Part shown: one piece after another, positions 36,081 through 49,951 of the stretch
How positions within the stretch are numbered: the first letter of the stretch is position 1
Layout: each line of letters starts with the position of its first letter
Assembly (NCBI GenBank): GCA_013400975.1
Contig: WBMZ01014019.1
Coordinates: 1-64,000, forward strand
DNA length: 64,000 nt
Source: Atrichornis clamosus
Taxonomy: Eukaryota; Chordata; Aves; Passeriformes; Menuridae
Reading direction: 5' to 3'
Program-made: the position numbers and the translations under genes
Notes under the pieces: model-generated
What the model was told of the DNA's origin: nothing
Databases searched by the model: none
What the model saw: only the letters and a program-made list of their open reading frames with translations

Positions 36081-38304
36081 TAGGTTGGGAAAAAAACCTT
36101 TGGAGTACATCTAGAAAAGCCTGGAAAATTGAGATTTAAACCAGCATTCTCAAAGGTGGTCTCTGATTTTGAGATTATTGTTTTAGCAGCAATACCTGGA
36201 GGCCAGATGGTCAGATGTGCAGTGCTGGGTAACCCCTACTCTGCTCTCAGCTGCTCCGGTGCTTCTGAGAATCAGGCCAGGAATTCTGGTCCTCCAAATA
36301 TAAAACAGCAGAAATCTACTAATAAACAGTTTTCCCTAAACCCATGAAATCAGTCCCATTTTTCAATCTAGGTGAAATATTCTTCTTGCCAGTGTTAGGC
36401 CTCTTCAGGTAGCCCCAGGAGTGGGCAGGAGCCTTTTCTCCATAGGTTGACACCATTATCCCTGTCCTGTCTATGCCTCCTACAAAACACTCAATAAAGA
36501 GTTAGATCTCTCGCTATCTAACTTAAAAAACCAGCCCACATCTAAACACATATGCAGATCAAGTGCAATGCAGTGCTGTGGTTGCAATTCAATCCTCAAA
36601 CCTATTTGAGGTGAGTCGATTTTCTGTTGGTGTTTCATCAGTGTAAGCGTTTAAGAAAAAGGAAATCCTAAAAGAGTTTGGAGAAAAAAATAGGACTAGT
36701 AGGAGGAGTAAACATGGGACAAAGTTGTGCGATAAACCAGAGAAAGCAGTACAGATGTTCAAGGGCTCAGTCATGTGAATCAAAAGCAAAGTTCATTTGG
36801 TCTGACACACTGTGAGTAAATGAATTGGTATGAAAATATTGCTTATAGAAACCTCCCCTCCCATATATCCAGGGAAGTACTACGGTTTGTTTGCAGAGCT
36901 TCTTGTAAATTTTATCACTGCAGCATGGTGTTTTCCATCAATAAAAAAGCTGGGACCTGCTAAACATACAAGACCTGGTGGTCCTCAGGTGGGCCTGAGG
37001 ACATCCTCATCCTCAAATCTGGACATACTATGGCTCTGCCTCATTTCATCGGCAGGAGGGGAACTCTTTAGCTGTCAAATCTTCTTGTCACTCCTATCTT
37101 TTTGAAAATCATTCACCTAGCCTGCTCCAGGAGATGCTAGCAGAGACATTGACCCCAGGATGGAAAGACAAGTAGATAATATAAATCTCCCTGCTTTACT
37201 AGCCATCTTCCCAAGCTGGATCTGAGCAGGACACTTACCTAGATCTGGAAAGTTAAAGGGCATGTTCATAGGACAACTAAGTTGCCACAGGTTGCAGCCT
37301 GACACTGTAAAAGCTTGACACTGTGAATTCTGTATAAAACACTTTATCAGAGCTCTGAAGTGAGCAGGGAGTACCTGCTGCTCTGAAGAGATATCCAGAG
37401 GAGTACCATCCACCCCCCACCTCAGCTAATCAATTCGTGTTAGCAAAGCTTTTTTAGCAACTGAAATTAAGTAAATGGAGGCATGCTTGCAAAGAAAAGG
37501 GGAAAAAAACCCTCTCGGCTTTATTTTTGTATCCTATCACTGCCTCCAGAATGCTCTTACAGGTGTTTCATTATTTGCTCTTATCAAAAATAATAAAGTG
37601 GTGAAGTATTTAAGAAAAAAAAAAATCTCCCTTCTCCACTCACATAGTATCTGTCTCTTTCCTGACAGTACTCAGGCTCACGACTTGTGCAACACCCACA
37701 GTCTGCAAAGTTATCTGGTACTTCAGCTTGTGTGTCTGTTAGACATGACTGACTCAAACCTCGTCTACATCAGGTTACAAAGTAGAGGTAAAATTTTGAA
37801 ATGCTACACCCCTCAGAAAAATCCACAGGTCCTTGTTGGGGGATAAGAATTAGCATTTTAAGTACTTAGCTCCACATGCCTGATAAAAGTATACTTGCTT
37901 TTAGTACTGAAGCTGAGTTATTCTCTTTGGTGAAATGCTAAATTTTACACTGAGATTAAAGAAAGAATTATACAGCTAACCCTGGCCAGAGATTTCACCA
38001 AGTACCAAACAGTAAATGCATAACATTTCTCTGTGGGTGTTCATATCAGCTTCACTTTATGACCATCATCACCTGTAAGTGATAGCCAACCTGTAGAGTG
38101 AGCTTCAAAGGCCCTTAATTAAAGCCTTGAATTTAGGATAAACACATCACACTACGAGGATACTACATGTCATTAAAAGCAATTTCTCCAGGACCAGCCC
38201 AACTCCTGCAGTGGATACATACTCCTGGCATAGGGGAAGCAGGCAGCTGGTGTTGGGGTAGGGAGCAGCCTCTTTCCCTGGCACCTGCCGAGGGAGTGCA
38301 CAGC

Positions 38305-38327
38305 CAGACCACAGGTATTGTGGTCTG
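38305..38327. promoter_or_regulatory. Inverted repeat with two RUNX-like core motifs
   Basis: CAGACCACA (38305-38313) and TGTGGTCTG (38319-38327) are perfect complements around a 5-nt loop. Each arm contains the ACCACA/TGTGGT core bound by RUNX factors. It lies in a roughly 400-bp GC-richer block inside an AT-rich intron. A regulatory role is inference only. Confidence 0.35.
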
Positions 38328-41300
38328 CCTGGAATTGGCCACAGGGCATGGCAGCTGGAAACAGGGACCTGAGACTCCCAGACAAAGCATTGAGCCGTGA
38401 CAGATGTTCAACATCATTTCCTTTTGGATTCTTCCAGATAAGCCCACTAATCAGGGTGGGCAGGCAAAGGAACCTGTTTTTGGCTGGGTCATGGCTCAAT
38501 TTATGAATATTAGATAGGCTGTCTCTGCCTTCACTGAAACTCAGCAGATGCCAGACTTTCGTTATCTTGGCCATTTCTGTATTATGCTTTTATTAGATTT
38601 CACTTCTAAAATCATGTCCTGTACAGATTTAGTTTTTACATCTTTTCAACTTGTATTTTTGCTCATATGTCACTCCTTGTTTAGTTCTCAGGATAAAGGC
38701 CTTCTGTAGGTATCACCACATTTAAAAGTAAATGAACTTACACTTGTATTTCATGAAATGTATCCTTCTTCCCTTGTAATTCACTGCTCCAAAAGGAAAA
38801 CCCAAAGAGTAAATGGAATAAAAGGGGGAAATAATTATTTTATAACATTCTGGTTTACATACTTTTAAATGAAACACTGTGCAAAAATTATAATTTTAGC
38901 ATAATTTTATCTATTTTAATAGCCTGAACATTTCCCTGACTTGCTGAAACCTCTACCAGGAGTCAGTCCTCAGGGCCAATAAGCAGAATGGGAAATAAAC
39001 AGAACTGAATAAAAGTACCCTTGAATACTTTATAGTCTATAATGTGTTTATTTGTCTAAATATAATATTTATATGATTCTCATTTATGAAATTGCTTAAT
39101 GCAACATAAAATTTTATGAGGTGTAATTTATTTCATTAAAATAAAAATCAGGAACATATTACTCATATAGAGAGTCTCATCTGAATTTAATCCCTGTTGT
39201 TGGGCACTCTGATTCTTTCTACGGCTCAGAAGCTGCACAAACATTACTTTCAGAAAACTGTTCATCATGAAGAATAGAGAGGCCCTAAAAAACTCAGGAG
39301 AGTGCTTATTATGTTTATTTTCTATGGATTAAAACAGCAGCCTTAAAAACTCTCCAATGCCTTGGATAACAAAGACCCAACCTGCAAATATTTATAAATA
39401 TAAACAACATCAGTTAGTATACCTGATGTTAGAAGGACACTCATTTATATAAACTAAAATATAACAGCTGTCATTATCTGGAGAGGTACTCTGTGAAGTA
39501 TTCCAGGTATTTATCAATGCTGGCTCCTGTAAGCAGACATGGAGATGGCTTCACCTATACCTGCCACTGAGAAAATCACAGTTGGAAATTGAGATTTAGA
39601 ACTTATTGTAAGGCAAAACGTCTGGATTGGGATTCATTTCTCTCCTGTATTTTCATAACTAAGACATGTATTCTAAAGTGAAAACTGCTTTCACAAAATA
39701 CTACTCTGCATGAGTAAGTTAGCTGCACAGGATGTTGATGACAGTGAAGGGAACTAGGTCAGCTGTGCTGTTAAAAAAAAAGAAATAGAGAGAGAGAGTA
39801 ATCTACAATCAGAATACAAATAATACATTTTTAAAAATGGATTGTTTAAAAATGTTGAAAATCCCTTTCCTTATTTTATTAAATTTGTATTTTTTTTCTG
39901 TGCTTCTGTTTTCCTCATACTACAAGATGATCTGAATATTTTCTTGTGAAAGGTCAGATTCCCGCTTCCTCAATGGCAAAAAAATCTCACATTTGATTTG
40001 TGACAGAGAAAGCATTATCATTTGATTCTGTAAGTCAATACATTTAAACATCTGTTTTGGTAAACTCTTGAGCCCTTTTTCCATTCTAAAAATTACATAC
40101 CTCCTCAAATACAATCCTTGCTAAAACTTTCCCTTCCACTGCCTCTCAGTTTAACTATTGCTGGTGCCAGGCTAGGCATCACTGAGCTGTCTTTCTGAGC
40201 TCATCTGAAATCTGAAATAAATAAGGTTCTTCCTCCAGTCATTCCTCTAGTATGTGCCTTGCTTCTTGTGTACCTCCTTACAAACCCACTGAGAGGTATT
40301 TGGATTGGGACACAGATTATTAAGATACAAATCTAAATATATGCGATACTGCATGAGACCAAAACTACAGGATACTAGGCAGTAAACTTAAGAAATAATT
40401 GATTTTAAGTTCCAGTTCATTAAACTGATTTACAAGAATTTTTTGAAAGATATGTGAAACTCCTGAAGTGGAGCAGGCAGTAACCAACCCACTGAACCCA
40501 CAGAACTCTTTTCTATTGTATCATGAAGTGTTTTAGATGCTCTGAGCAATGCTCTGTTTGGATTTTGAATGCCTCAGTGCTTAAACACATCAGTGCTCTA
40601 AAAATTCAGTCAGAGATGATGTATTAACAGGAGCAAGAGATGCCATTACTTCTATATCAGAACGTGGCACTCGACTGCCAAAGGTAAGCCCAGGTTTCAC
40701 TGAACAAACTAGAAGCACCATGCTGTTATTTGGTCACTTGGCGCCCTCTTCTTCCTAATGTGAGCATCCAAACCCATAGCAATCTCTGCCTCTAGATGAA
40801 CATGGTACAGCATGAAAGACACCATTAAAAATACTTGAGTTCCTTTATATTTTCCCTTTGGTTTTTTTACATCCTTACTAATTAGTAACAGGTTTCAAGT
40901 GTCTCTGTACAAATAAGGGGATATTAATCTCTTCTTCTTTTGTAATCACAAGATTAAAAACACTTGGGTTTGAAGAAACCCAGCTTACAACCAAGCATTC
41001 ACTCACAAGATCATTGATCTGTTTACCCAAACCCCACATCTCAGTGTCACTCCTGAGCCAGGCTGAGCAGGTAGTTGAATGATCCCATGGAATTCCCCAC
41101 AAGGGAAGCCCTGGTGTAAGTCTTGTGGCAGAGCAGTTTCATGAGCCAGCCTGAAACACTCACTGCTGCAAGGTCCAAATACGTAGTGAGTGCTCAACAA
41201 GAACTATATTTCTGTCATCACAGACCTTTTGTCTTAACAGAAGAGGATGAATGCAATTAGCACCACAGATGAACACAACACAGGACCATGAGTCCTAATA

Positions 41301-44300
41301 CTCTGTTTAATCATATAGCAGATCTTGCTATAAGAGCAAGACAGTATTGAACATCCATGGAGGTAAATTCCTTTATAGTTGCAAAGAAAAGCTGCATCAC
41401 CCCTTAGGATTTTACTGATAAGTAAATAGACCTGAGTACACAGAGAATTGATGAGAAAAGCCTTTGGAGAGTTGAGCTGAATCATTTTACTGCAAAGTAC
41501 TGCTAAGAGCCACCTGTTCAGAAGAGCCCTACAACAGAAGGGGCTGTGAGGAGTAAGAATAAGAAGGATGAAGATACGTCCTCTCTCAATCAACCCTTCA
41601 TGCTTACTGCAACCACAAGAATAAAAGCGAAATAATGGATTTCCCCATTCTTCTCTGGAGGTGACAGAGGCCATGCTGTGACTTCCAGAAGTGGAGGCAG
41701 GTAAGGGTGGCCTCATTGCTTCCATCAGGCCACTGTGTGTGTGTTGGGCTGGTGCACAGTACTTATGACTTGTCAGGCTCTGCTTAGGTTTGTCCTGGCC
41801 TGCCTGGAGCTTTGCTAGATTTTAGCTGTAGCAGCAAACTTCCAACATAACTTGGGTTAAAAGAGGCTACAGAAGGTCCAACCAATACTTGAAGCAGAGA
41901 CAGCTATGAGAGGATGCTGCTATTGCTTTTTTTCTATTAGTTTATTTTCTACATTGGTGACAAGGAAGGAAAGAAAAAAATTATATTAAACTTGATACTT
42001 GCTCTCTGCTTTCAGATGTCAGAATTTTTAAATCGAAGATTTCTAATTACTTGTGAGTAACAGTACAGTGCTGTACCAACAACAAAGTGGTTATGCAATA
42101 GCAACTTTCTAAGACATTTCTAACTCAGTCCATATTTAAATCAGCTTTTATTGGATGGTAATTACTGTACTGTAAAACCAAACTCTTCAAATTTGAAGGG
42201 CTCACTTTAAAACAGAAATTTCCTCCAAAATAAATATCACCTCAATTTACTTACCAAGAAAAAAAGAAAAAGCTAGAAAGATTATCAAGCAGGATCTAAT
42301 AGTCACAGAGATCCAATACTAACAAAAGAATGCCCAGTGAAGTCAATGCCAAACAATACTAGTTATTCACGTAACTTAAAATTACATTTTAGTGGCAAAC
42401 CATGCTCTCTACATATCTGTAGACATCTTTTCAATTTGCCTCTCAAGAAAACCAGAAGTTAAATTCTCAGCCAAAATAGACATGCCACCACTTTTTGTTC
42501 CCACTGTTTTCCTGATTAATTGGATAGCTTTAGAAAGAAATTATTATTTTTAAAATATATAATTTGTGGAAGTAATAATAAATAATTACTCTACATTGCA
42601 CTTATTTTTCACTTGTGATGAGCTTCTGCAGTGTATCAGCCTTGAGACTCCTATTCACCCTATCGTTAATATCCTTTATAGTACCATAAGAAATAGGGAA
42701 TGGAGTATCCTACTGTTCCACTTCTAATCTCTTACCACTTTTAAAACAACATATGGCTGAGGTTGAATACATTTTTGAGAATTCTGTTTATTTAGCAGAA
42801 TTTAATATCAGTTTAAAATAATCTTTCCTTTAAATTCTATTAAGATTACACTTAAATAAAAAAGTAGTATTCTAATGTATTTCAATCAAAAATGAGTAGC
42901 ACCAGGGCAGGGTTTTGTGTTTTATGATATTAGGTACTTCACAGAACTGAGTAAATGCTGCTATTCCCCATTGGAACACAAGCAAAGGCAGATCCTGAGA
43001 TTTAAAAACCTGTGAAGCAAAAGCAAAGGCGTATTTGCATCTTCCAAAATACCCCCTCAGATAAAAGCATTCTAAGCCTGCTTAACATTGTGCTTACTTT
43101 ATCTTATTTACTTTTTTTTCTGTACAACTCTTGCTTCTTCTAAGCCCCTGCAGCACCTCCCCACCTGTGCTCATCAAATCCCTTGATGTTACTTCCAATG
43201 TCCAGCACCTCCCCATGTCTGGATGAGGGCATCAGCTGGGCCTTGGACTAAGGGGAAACACACAGCCTCTGAAAGCAGCCGTATCTGTCGGGCCCTGGTT
43301 TCATCAGCCACATGAAATCTGATTCCAAGTGTTCAGAAAAATTACTTTAATATTAAATACCAGCTTTTTACTCAGAACTATACTCAACAATAAAATAGAT
43401 GGGAAAACAGACTTCTTGCCCGTCTGTGACTTTGTCCAGACACCAGGAGAGACATGAAAACATTAGAATAGAAAGGTACAAGACCTTTCCTGACATCTCT
43501 TTCACAGCCTAAAACCTAAATGTTTACTGTGATAATTTTTGTGCCTGGGATATGAAGCCTGTCAAGGATTCTGTAGCATATGTGCAGCAATACATAGAGA
43601 AATAAGCTTTGCAATGACTTACAGTCAGAGACTAGGACTGTAGCCAATCTTTATTATAATTTTCCAGTGCAGAAAAATTGCTGTTTCGGAGACAATAAGC
43701 TCATAATGCTTGAGAGCAGATTTAGCTAACAAAAAAACCACAAAAAACAGGACAAAGTGGCAAAGTTGTTATTCTGAAAGTGTGGGAGGGAGCAAATGAG
43801 CATCTTTTAGTGAAGCACATAAGGAGAAAATTCTCAGATCGGAAGAAAATCAGAGTGCAGGTGTATACAATTTACAGTTAAGGAAATAAAAGAACAGCAG
43901 GCTATTGCAAAAATTGAGCCACTCTTAGACAAAGTGCATAAGCAGCACAGTGAGGGTTTTGTCCTGCGAATTCCTGAGCTCGTCTGCCCTGATCTATAAT
44001 GAATGTAAGTGGACAATATGCTATTAACTCTATGAAGACAAAAAAAATTGGTCTCTTTCTGGGGTTTTTGGACAGTTTCAAAGTGCATTTTGCAAGAATA
44101 ACAATCTTGTGTCTCATTGACCACGTTAAAGATCATTTTGATCTCATTCCTGGCAGACTAGTGTAAATAAATAAAATGAAAATTACTGCTCCCACCCTAA
44201 GAGCAGCAAATTAACTGCTATTCTACCCAGCAGGCTTACTGCTGGTCTTAATTAAATACTTTCACAAATTCAGAATCCCGACTTGGGGAAGGATCAGCAT

Positions 44301-44743
44301 CTTCTCCCTGCAACCTCCATCGTGGGGCAGATTTGTCCGGCCCTCAGAGGAGACGCTGTGCTGAGCGCCTCTGTGGCTGCTTGCCAAGCGATACTTTCGT
44401 GGAACTCCTGGAGCAAAGCATCACACTCTGACATATTTTGTGATCTGTCCTATATTCTCAAGAGCAGTGATAAAATACAGCTGTCTCATTATTTGACTTT
44501 CTTCCATGCTGCTTGGCCAACCAGTGTGAAACTAAATAGCTGAAGGCATTTTTTAGGGGGAAAAAATGCCCAAATCCAGGGGTCCACAGGACTGTGGAAT
44601 CACTCCAAGAGGCTTTCTGGTGAGTCATTATCCAGCTGTCTGAAGCTTTTGGCAGCAAAGACATTAAAAACATATTACAACTGCACAGTTTTACCTCCGG
44701 GTCCTTGCTCCAGATGATTATTTGTTACCTCTATGTATGCTAT

Positions 44744-44808
44744 CTACATTCTTTGCAGGATATTTATTCATATACTGTTAACTACAATCATTGCAGGATA
44801 TTTATTCA
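44744..44808. repeat. Imperfect 38-bp tandem duplication
   Basis: TTGCAGGATATTTATTCA occurs at 44753-44770 and 44791-44808, a period of 38 bp. The preceding words (CTACATTCT and CTACAATCA) also align, so this is a decayed tandem duplication and not a chance match. Confidence 0.8.
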
Positions 44809-45257
44809 CTGAGAATTCTGCTTATTCCTTAATATTAAACAGCTGTTTGGTGGCCTTGCTTGGTGCTGTTTAATGACAGTGGTTATAAATCTCTTTTTTC
44901 CTCAGACTACATCTGCATCAGCCAAATCTTCCTCTTGTCTCTTTTTCCACAGATGCCCTGAGGAAGAGTTTCGTACTAGGCAATGACCTACATTAGGGCA
45001 AGCTTGCTGTTGCAGCCCCAGGCAGCACATTTCAGTGCTGTCTCTGCCTCCCCACTGCTGAGTTCCAACTCCAGCTGTGATTTTTCGTGCACAGTCTCTT
45101 GCTCACCTTCAGTCTTTCAGGAAATAACCCTAGCATCTTAAGAAAAAAATCCACAGGAACTATTCAGAAAGGATTTATCTACTTTATACTAGTTGCCACT
45201 GAAAAATGCTCCGCTCATGCCAGAGAGACAAAAAAACCACCAAGAGTAGGTAAACTA

Positions 45258-45828
45258 AATGCATTGGGAGAGAGGATTCTTCCCCTCCATTCCACTCTCA
45301 TGAGACCCCTCTTGAGTACTGTGTTCAGCTTTAGAGTCCCCAGCATAACAAGGACGTGGACCTGTTAGAGCAAGTCCAGAGGATGTCCACAAAGGTGATC
45401 AGCGAGCTGAAGCATCTCTCCTGTGAAGACAGGCTAAGAGAGTTGGAGTTGTTTGGCTTGGAGAAGGCAAGGCTGCAGGAAGACCTTCCAGCAGCCTTCC
45501 GGTACTGAAAGAGGGCTAGGAGAGAGATGGAGAGGGACTTCTTACAAGAGCAGACTGTGATAGGACAAGGGGGAATGACCTTGGACTGAGAGAGGGTAGG
45601 TTTAGATTAGATATTAGGGAGAAGGTTTTTACTGTGAGGGTAGGGAGGCACCAGAATAGGTTGCACAGAGAAACTGTGATGACTTGTTCCTGGGAGTGTT
45701 CAAGGCCAGGTTGGATGAGGCTCTGAACAACCTTGTCTAGTGGAAAGTGTCCCTGCCCATGGCAGGGGGGTTGGAATTAAGTAGTCCTTAAAGGCCCTTC
45801 CGACCCAAACCATTCTATGATTCTGTAT
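45258..45828 (+). mobile_element. CR1 LINE fragment, + orientation (longest copy)
   Basis: About 570 bp of CR1 3' sequence in order: GGATTCTTCCCCTCCATTCC, TTGAGTACTGTGTTCAGCTT, GACAGGCTAAGAGAGTTGGA, GCAGCCTTCCGGTACTGAAA, TGATAGGACAAGGGGGAATG, TTTACTGTGAGGGTAGGGAG, GGCCAGGTTGGATGAGGCTC, TGCCCATGGCAGGGGGGTTG, and the tail CCATTCTATGATTCTGTA. It is 5'-truncated with no intact reverse transcriptase, and runs antisense to FGF14. Confidence 0.95.
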
Positions 45829-48800
45829 TATGTCCTGGTCTGTTTAGGTTGTAACTACTATGACTACACCATCCTGGAACACAAGAAATAAACCCTACAC
45901 TAGAGTACGTGTATCCGGTAACAGTGGATATAAATGATCTCTTTGCATAACTTTAGCTATCAAGTCTTCTTATGTAGCCTGTTGACTGACAGATGTACCT
46001 TCACAGAGCGACCCCCTACTATGTTGAAAGTAAGTAAGATTAATTCTCTTATACTGGTCATAAAGAACACATAGGACAATAATCTCATGTTAATTGCTGA
46101 AGTTCAGCAAAAAATCATCCAAGCCATTGGATGTGGAAAAAATACTAAAGAGTAAATATATGACCAAGTGTTATAACTGTAAGCAGCGTGTCCTTTAATA
46201 ACTTATAGAAATGAATGTACAATTCCTCTTGTTTTGTCTTTAGTATCACAGGGATCTATACTTCCAGCAACACATCAGTATCTAGCACAGATACCTCTCT
46301 ATAAATAAAAGTTCTGGGAGAGCACTTAAAAACAATTGGCATTGAGGAGTCTCAAGGCTTGAAGTGGTTGCTGCTGTTTACTACCCAGCTTCACTGAGTA
46401 CACACTGCAACAGAAGAAAACCCAGAAATATCCCTCTATGTTAGAATAAACTAATTATCAAAAGAGTGTATTTAACTATTTTAAAAGTACATTTAACAAT
46501 CATCAGCCCATGCTCTAGGCTGTGTTTAGATAGAGAGACCATAGGGTCCATAACAATAGAATTTGCACTCAAGCCTCATGAATACAGCCCACAAAGCTTC
46601 AATTATACAGTCAGGGATAATACAGTTTGTAAAAGAGGAAAAAAAAAAAGACAACAAATGACAGTTTTTGGTTTGTAGTAAGTAAAGTTTAAAGATTATT
46701 GGATAGTATTGCTCATGTAATCTATCTACATCTCCATACTATCTCTATCGCCATAGAAACTGCAGCCTTGGAAGTGTTTCCAAGACTCTAAGAGCAATTA
46801 ATTTTCCAGGAGATGTAAAACTGTATCACTATTCTTTTACAAAGTAGTTAGATGGATTGCACCAAGCACCTCAATAACCCTAATACAATAGTTACCACGA
46901 TCTACTTCCTAGGATCATTTACTCATGGTTAAAGTTGTTTTTCAATAGCACATTTCATGCATGCAATTTTAGGCAGGTGGAGAAGAAGAATATGCTTGGT
47001 CCACAGGAACTGGAAACCTGTGAGCTAGTCCAAGGCAAATAAGAAGTCTTGGGCAGCAGTCTGGCAACTTCTTGCGAGTGACAGGGAAACCAGACAGCAG
47101 ACAGCATCTGATCCCAGCAGGACATTCAGCAGCACATAGACTGGGAGAGGTCTGTGTGAACACATCTCTCCTCATCTTTCAAATTTGTGGCACACAGGCT
47201 ATCTAAAGAAACCATTAATCGATGCAAATAAAAGCTTGCTGCACAATTGTACTAATCACTAAGCACCACTAATGCTTCCTCTTATGTGTGGCAGCCAAAC
47301 AGGAACTGACACCAGTGTTTGTGCTCTGGGAGCTGAAGACTCTAATGTGTCACTGGCTTTCATATCAGCTACAACTGTCCCTGCAAAAAATCATACTGAT
47401 GGAAGACAACATCCTATTAATCATCACCCCACACTCCTCAGTATTTCAGAAACCAATACACATTGGCAAGTGTGTTGAGAGAGTTATGAGATGCTGTGAT
47501 TTAATTGGAAGACAGAGATTCTTTCTGGACAGTTTATCTTCTAGATAGAAGTTTGAATAACACAATGGTTATAAATTAATTCTAATAAGTAAATTTTAAA
47601 ATACGTGTGGTTTTTTAGAGACTGAGATCTCATGAATATCCAAGTGCAGAGGAACTCCCTCCTCCTCATCAGTCTCCCTTCACTAATGGTACTTTCTGTG
47701 CCTCATCTGAGTCTTTAAGAATTTTACCAAAAAATGCGTGCTCTTCATCTCCACCTTATTTCTGGCTCACAACTTGGAAATCAGTGCTACCGGTGAAACT
47801 TTAGGCAGAATAGTGCACTTAAACATACATTTGCTGCTGTAAAATACAGAGAGAAAGGGCAATGTACTTAAAGTCAACTCATGCATATTCGGGAAGAAGG
47901 ACAATTCTTAAAGGTCAAGTCATTGACTGGTCGTTGACTAACATCTGAGATGGCATCAACAGAAATGACTGCTGCTTTTTCCTCAAACTGCCACTCTTCA
48001 ACTACGGTCTTCCTGCAACCAGGATTTCACCTGACAGCTCGTCATCATTAGTAACCTTATTTTATTGCTTTCATTATTAGCAAATCCTTTTCCTTTCCTG
48101 CCTTATAGTTTTCAGAGCCAAATACTTGGGGAACTTCTGATTATCGTTATTTTCTCTTCACAGACTTGTCCTAAATTTAGCAGTGTTTTGTTAGTGCTAG
48201 TCCTTCAGTTGGTACTCATTTACCCTTTTAATCTCTTTGGGCAGGCAGTTATCAGCACATACCTACTACTTACCATTATCAGCAATCTTTTCTTAAATGT
48301 TGTGCATAAATGTCAAAGTATTGGAAAAGTCATAGCAAGCATAAGAAGCAGACTGGTGGGACAACACTGAAGCAGAAATTAAGAAGCGTACTTCAATTGA
48401 TTACTTTTATTTGAAAAATACTCCTGTTCACCTCAGCTTTTCATTATGGAGGGATGAGGTTGGATAAAGATTTTGAACTGAAACCTATAGAAAAGTGTCG
48501 GATTTCTGAGCCAGCTTCTCAGACCTCAGGGTGCAGCCCAGATACAATCGTCCTGATCGTGGTGCAAAACTGGCACAGCCTTACCTGACAAATTCTATGC
48601 TAATTTCACCTGAAAACTGCATCCCTCTTCTGAAAACTTAAGGAGCGTGTGCTGGATTAATAAATTAAGAGATTTTCTCAGGAGCAGAGAATGCCCCAGT
48701 GATCCCAGGTCAATGCATAGCAGTGGTATTTACATTGATACAAGACAAATCATATCTGCTTTGGGTGCTCTCACATATACTGTCCACACATACTGACAAA

Positions 48801-49000
48801 CAGGGGACAACTAGTCTCTACAGCAGTGCAACATCAAATTATAAAGCCAATACTTTACAGATTTGGCATATTAGATTTTTCTACAGTCAAATTATTTGCT
48901 ACTTCAGAATTGTTTACTTGTGGTAATTTTTATTTCAGAACAGCACTGTCAAAGTTACCTACTTATTTAAAAGTTTGATAATTTATCATCTATTTAATCG

Positions 49001-49022
49001 ATCAATCAATCAATCAATCAAT
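49001..49022. repeat. ATCA tetranucleotide microsatellite
   Basis: About five and a half perfect ATCA units, preceded by one diverged unit (ATCG). Confidence 0.95.
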
Positions 49023-49921
49023 TCCCCCTAACAATTCAGTAGACAAACAGAAAAAACCTATACCTCTTGTGCCACTACAAACCCCACACTCAACAGAAGA
49101 CGTGAATGAGAATTTCAGGTACCTGTATTTGAAGACTTTCTAAGGAACAGTTTATTTTAAACTAACCTAAATGTTGTCCAGCAGCTCTCGAGCTCATCTC
49201 CTACAGCCACTATGGTCCAGTGACAAAACTGAGTGGCAGGCAGTTGAATCACAGTTTGATGCCACTAAGGCTTGCTTTTAAGTGGAGAAACACTCAGCTA
49301 AATATGAATAAACTTAGTTTGCAGACACTGTTTGTCATTACAGCAGGGCAAAATAGCTCAAGTAGGAGCCAATAAAACTTTTCTTGTAAGTGAAATGCCC
49401 TGTAATTGTTTGAACTAAACTACATTATGATAGCAGTGAGAAGTCTGGGACATGCAGTCACTTTCACTCTTTTTTCAGAGCAAGAACTTTGTCTTTCTTC
49501 TTTGTCTCTTTTGCAAACACAATGTAACCCAATTAACACTTTATCTAAACCTTATCATCACCTTCTTCAAATGGGTTCTGAAAAGGAAATGAAAAAACAC
49601 GTTGAGCTGTGCATAATGAGGAAGTCAAATAGTCCCAAGTACTTTTCTATAATTAGTGGGAAAAAATTGAGTTTTAAAAGATTATTTCTCTCCAGATACA
49701 TGCAGGTATGTAAACTGAAGAGAAACATTTGTGTAAACATATACATGCTCATCTCTATACAAATAGAAAAATAGTTCTCATGGGACTACTCTGTATAAAA
49801 GGATACACTATGTTTTAAAATGTAAGTGTATTGCTCTTCATTTAATTTGCAGGGGCTCCAAAGATACACCCAGAAACCCCCCCAAATTTAGACCTCTATT
49901 AGAGTTATAAAATGTATGCTC

Positions 49922-49951
49922 GGGCCTTCGGGGGAAATGGGGCCCTTGGGG
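49922..49951 (+). other. G-quadruplex motif inside an inverted repeat
   Basis: G tracts of 3, 5, 4 and 4 bases (49922-49924, 49930-49934, 49939-49942, 49948-49951) are joined by loops of 5, 4 and 5 bases, fitting the G3+ N1-7 rule. The motif is bracketed by TATAAAAT (49906-49913) and its complement ATTTTATA (49955-49962). The strongly G-rich stretch is isolated in AT-rich DNA. The G strand is the template strand for FGF14 transcription. Confidence 0.7.

Larger units (their letters stand above)
36081..45257 (-). other. FGF14: FGF14 intron 3, central segment
   Basis: AT-rich intronic DNA with no supported exon. GC-richer patches occur at about 38160-38570, 43140-43320 and 44280-44420. A 9-bp inverted repeat lies at 38305-38327 and an imperfect tandem duplication at 44744-44808. 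The longest open frame of the window (163 codons, minus strand, 41234-41725) is here, without a recognisable domain. Confidence 0.65.

Noticed and set aside
38163..38574. Overlapping frames on both strands (133, 94 and 77 codons)
   Set aside because: Frames open on both strands at once reflect GC-richer composition with few stop codons. No domain is recognised.
41234..41725. Longest open frame of the window, 163 codons on the minus strand
   Set aside because: Composition looks like translated AT-rich intron, with no known domain and no splice or promoter context. A frame of this length can occur by chance in 64 kb.
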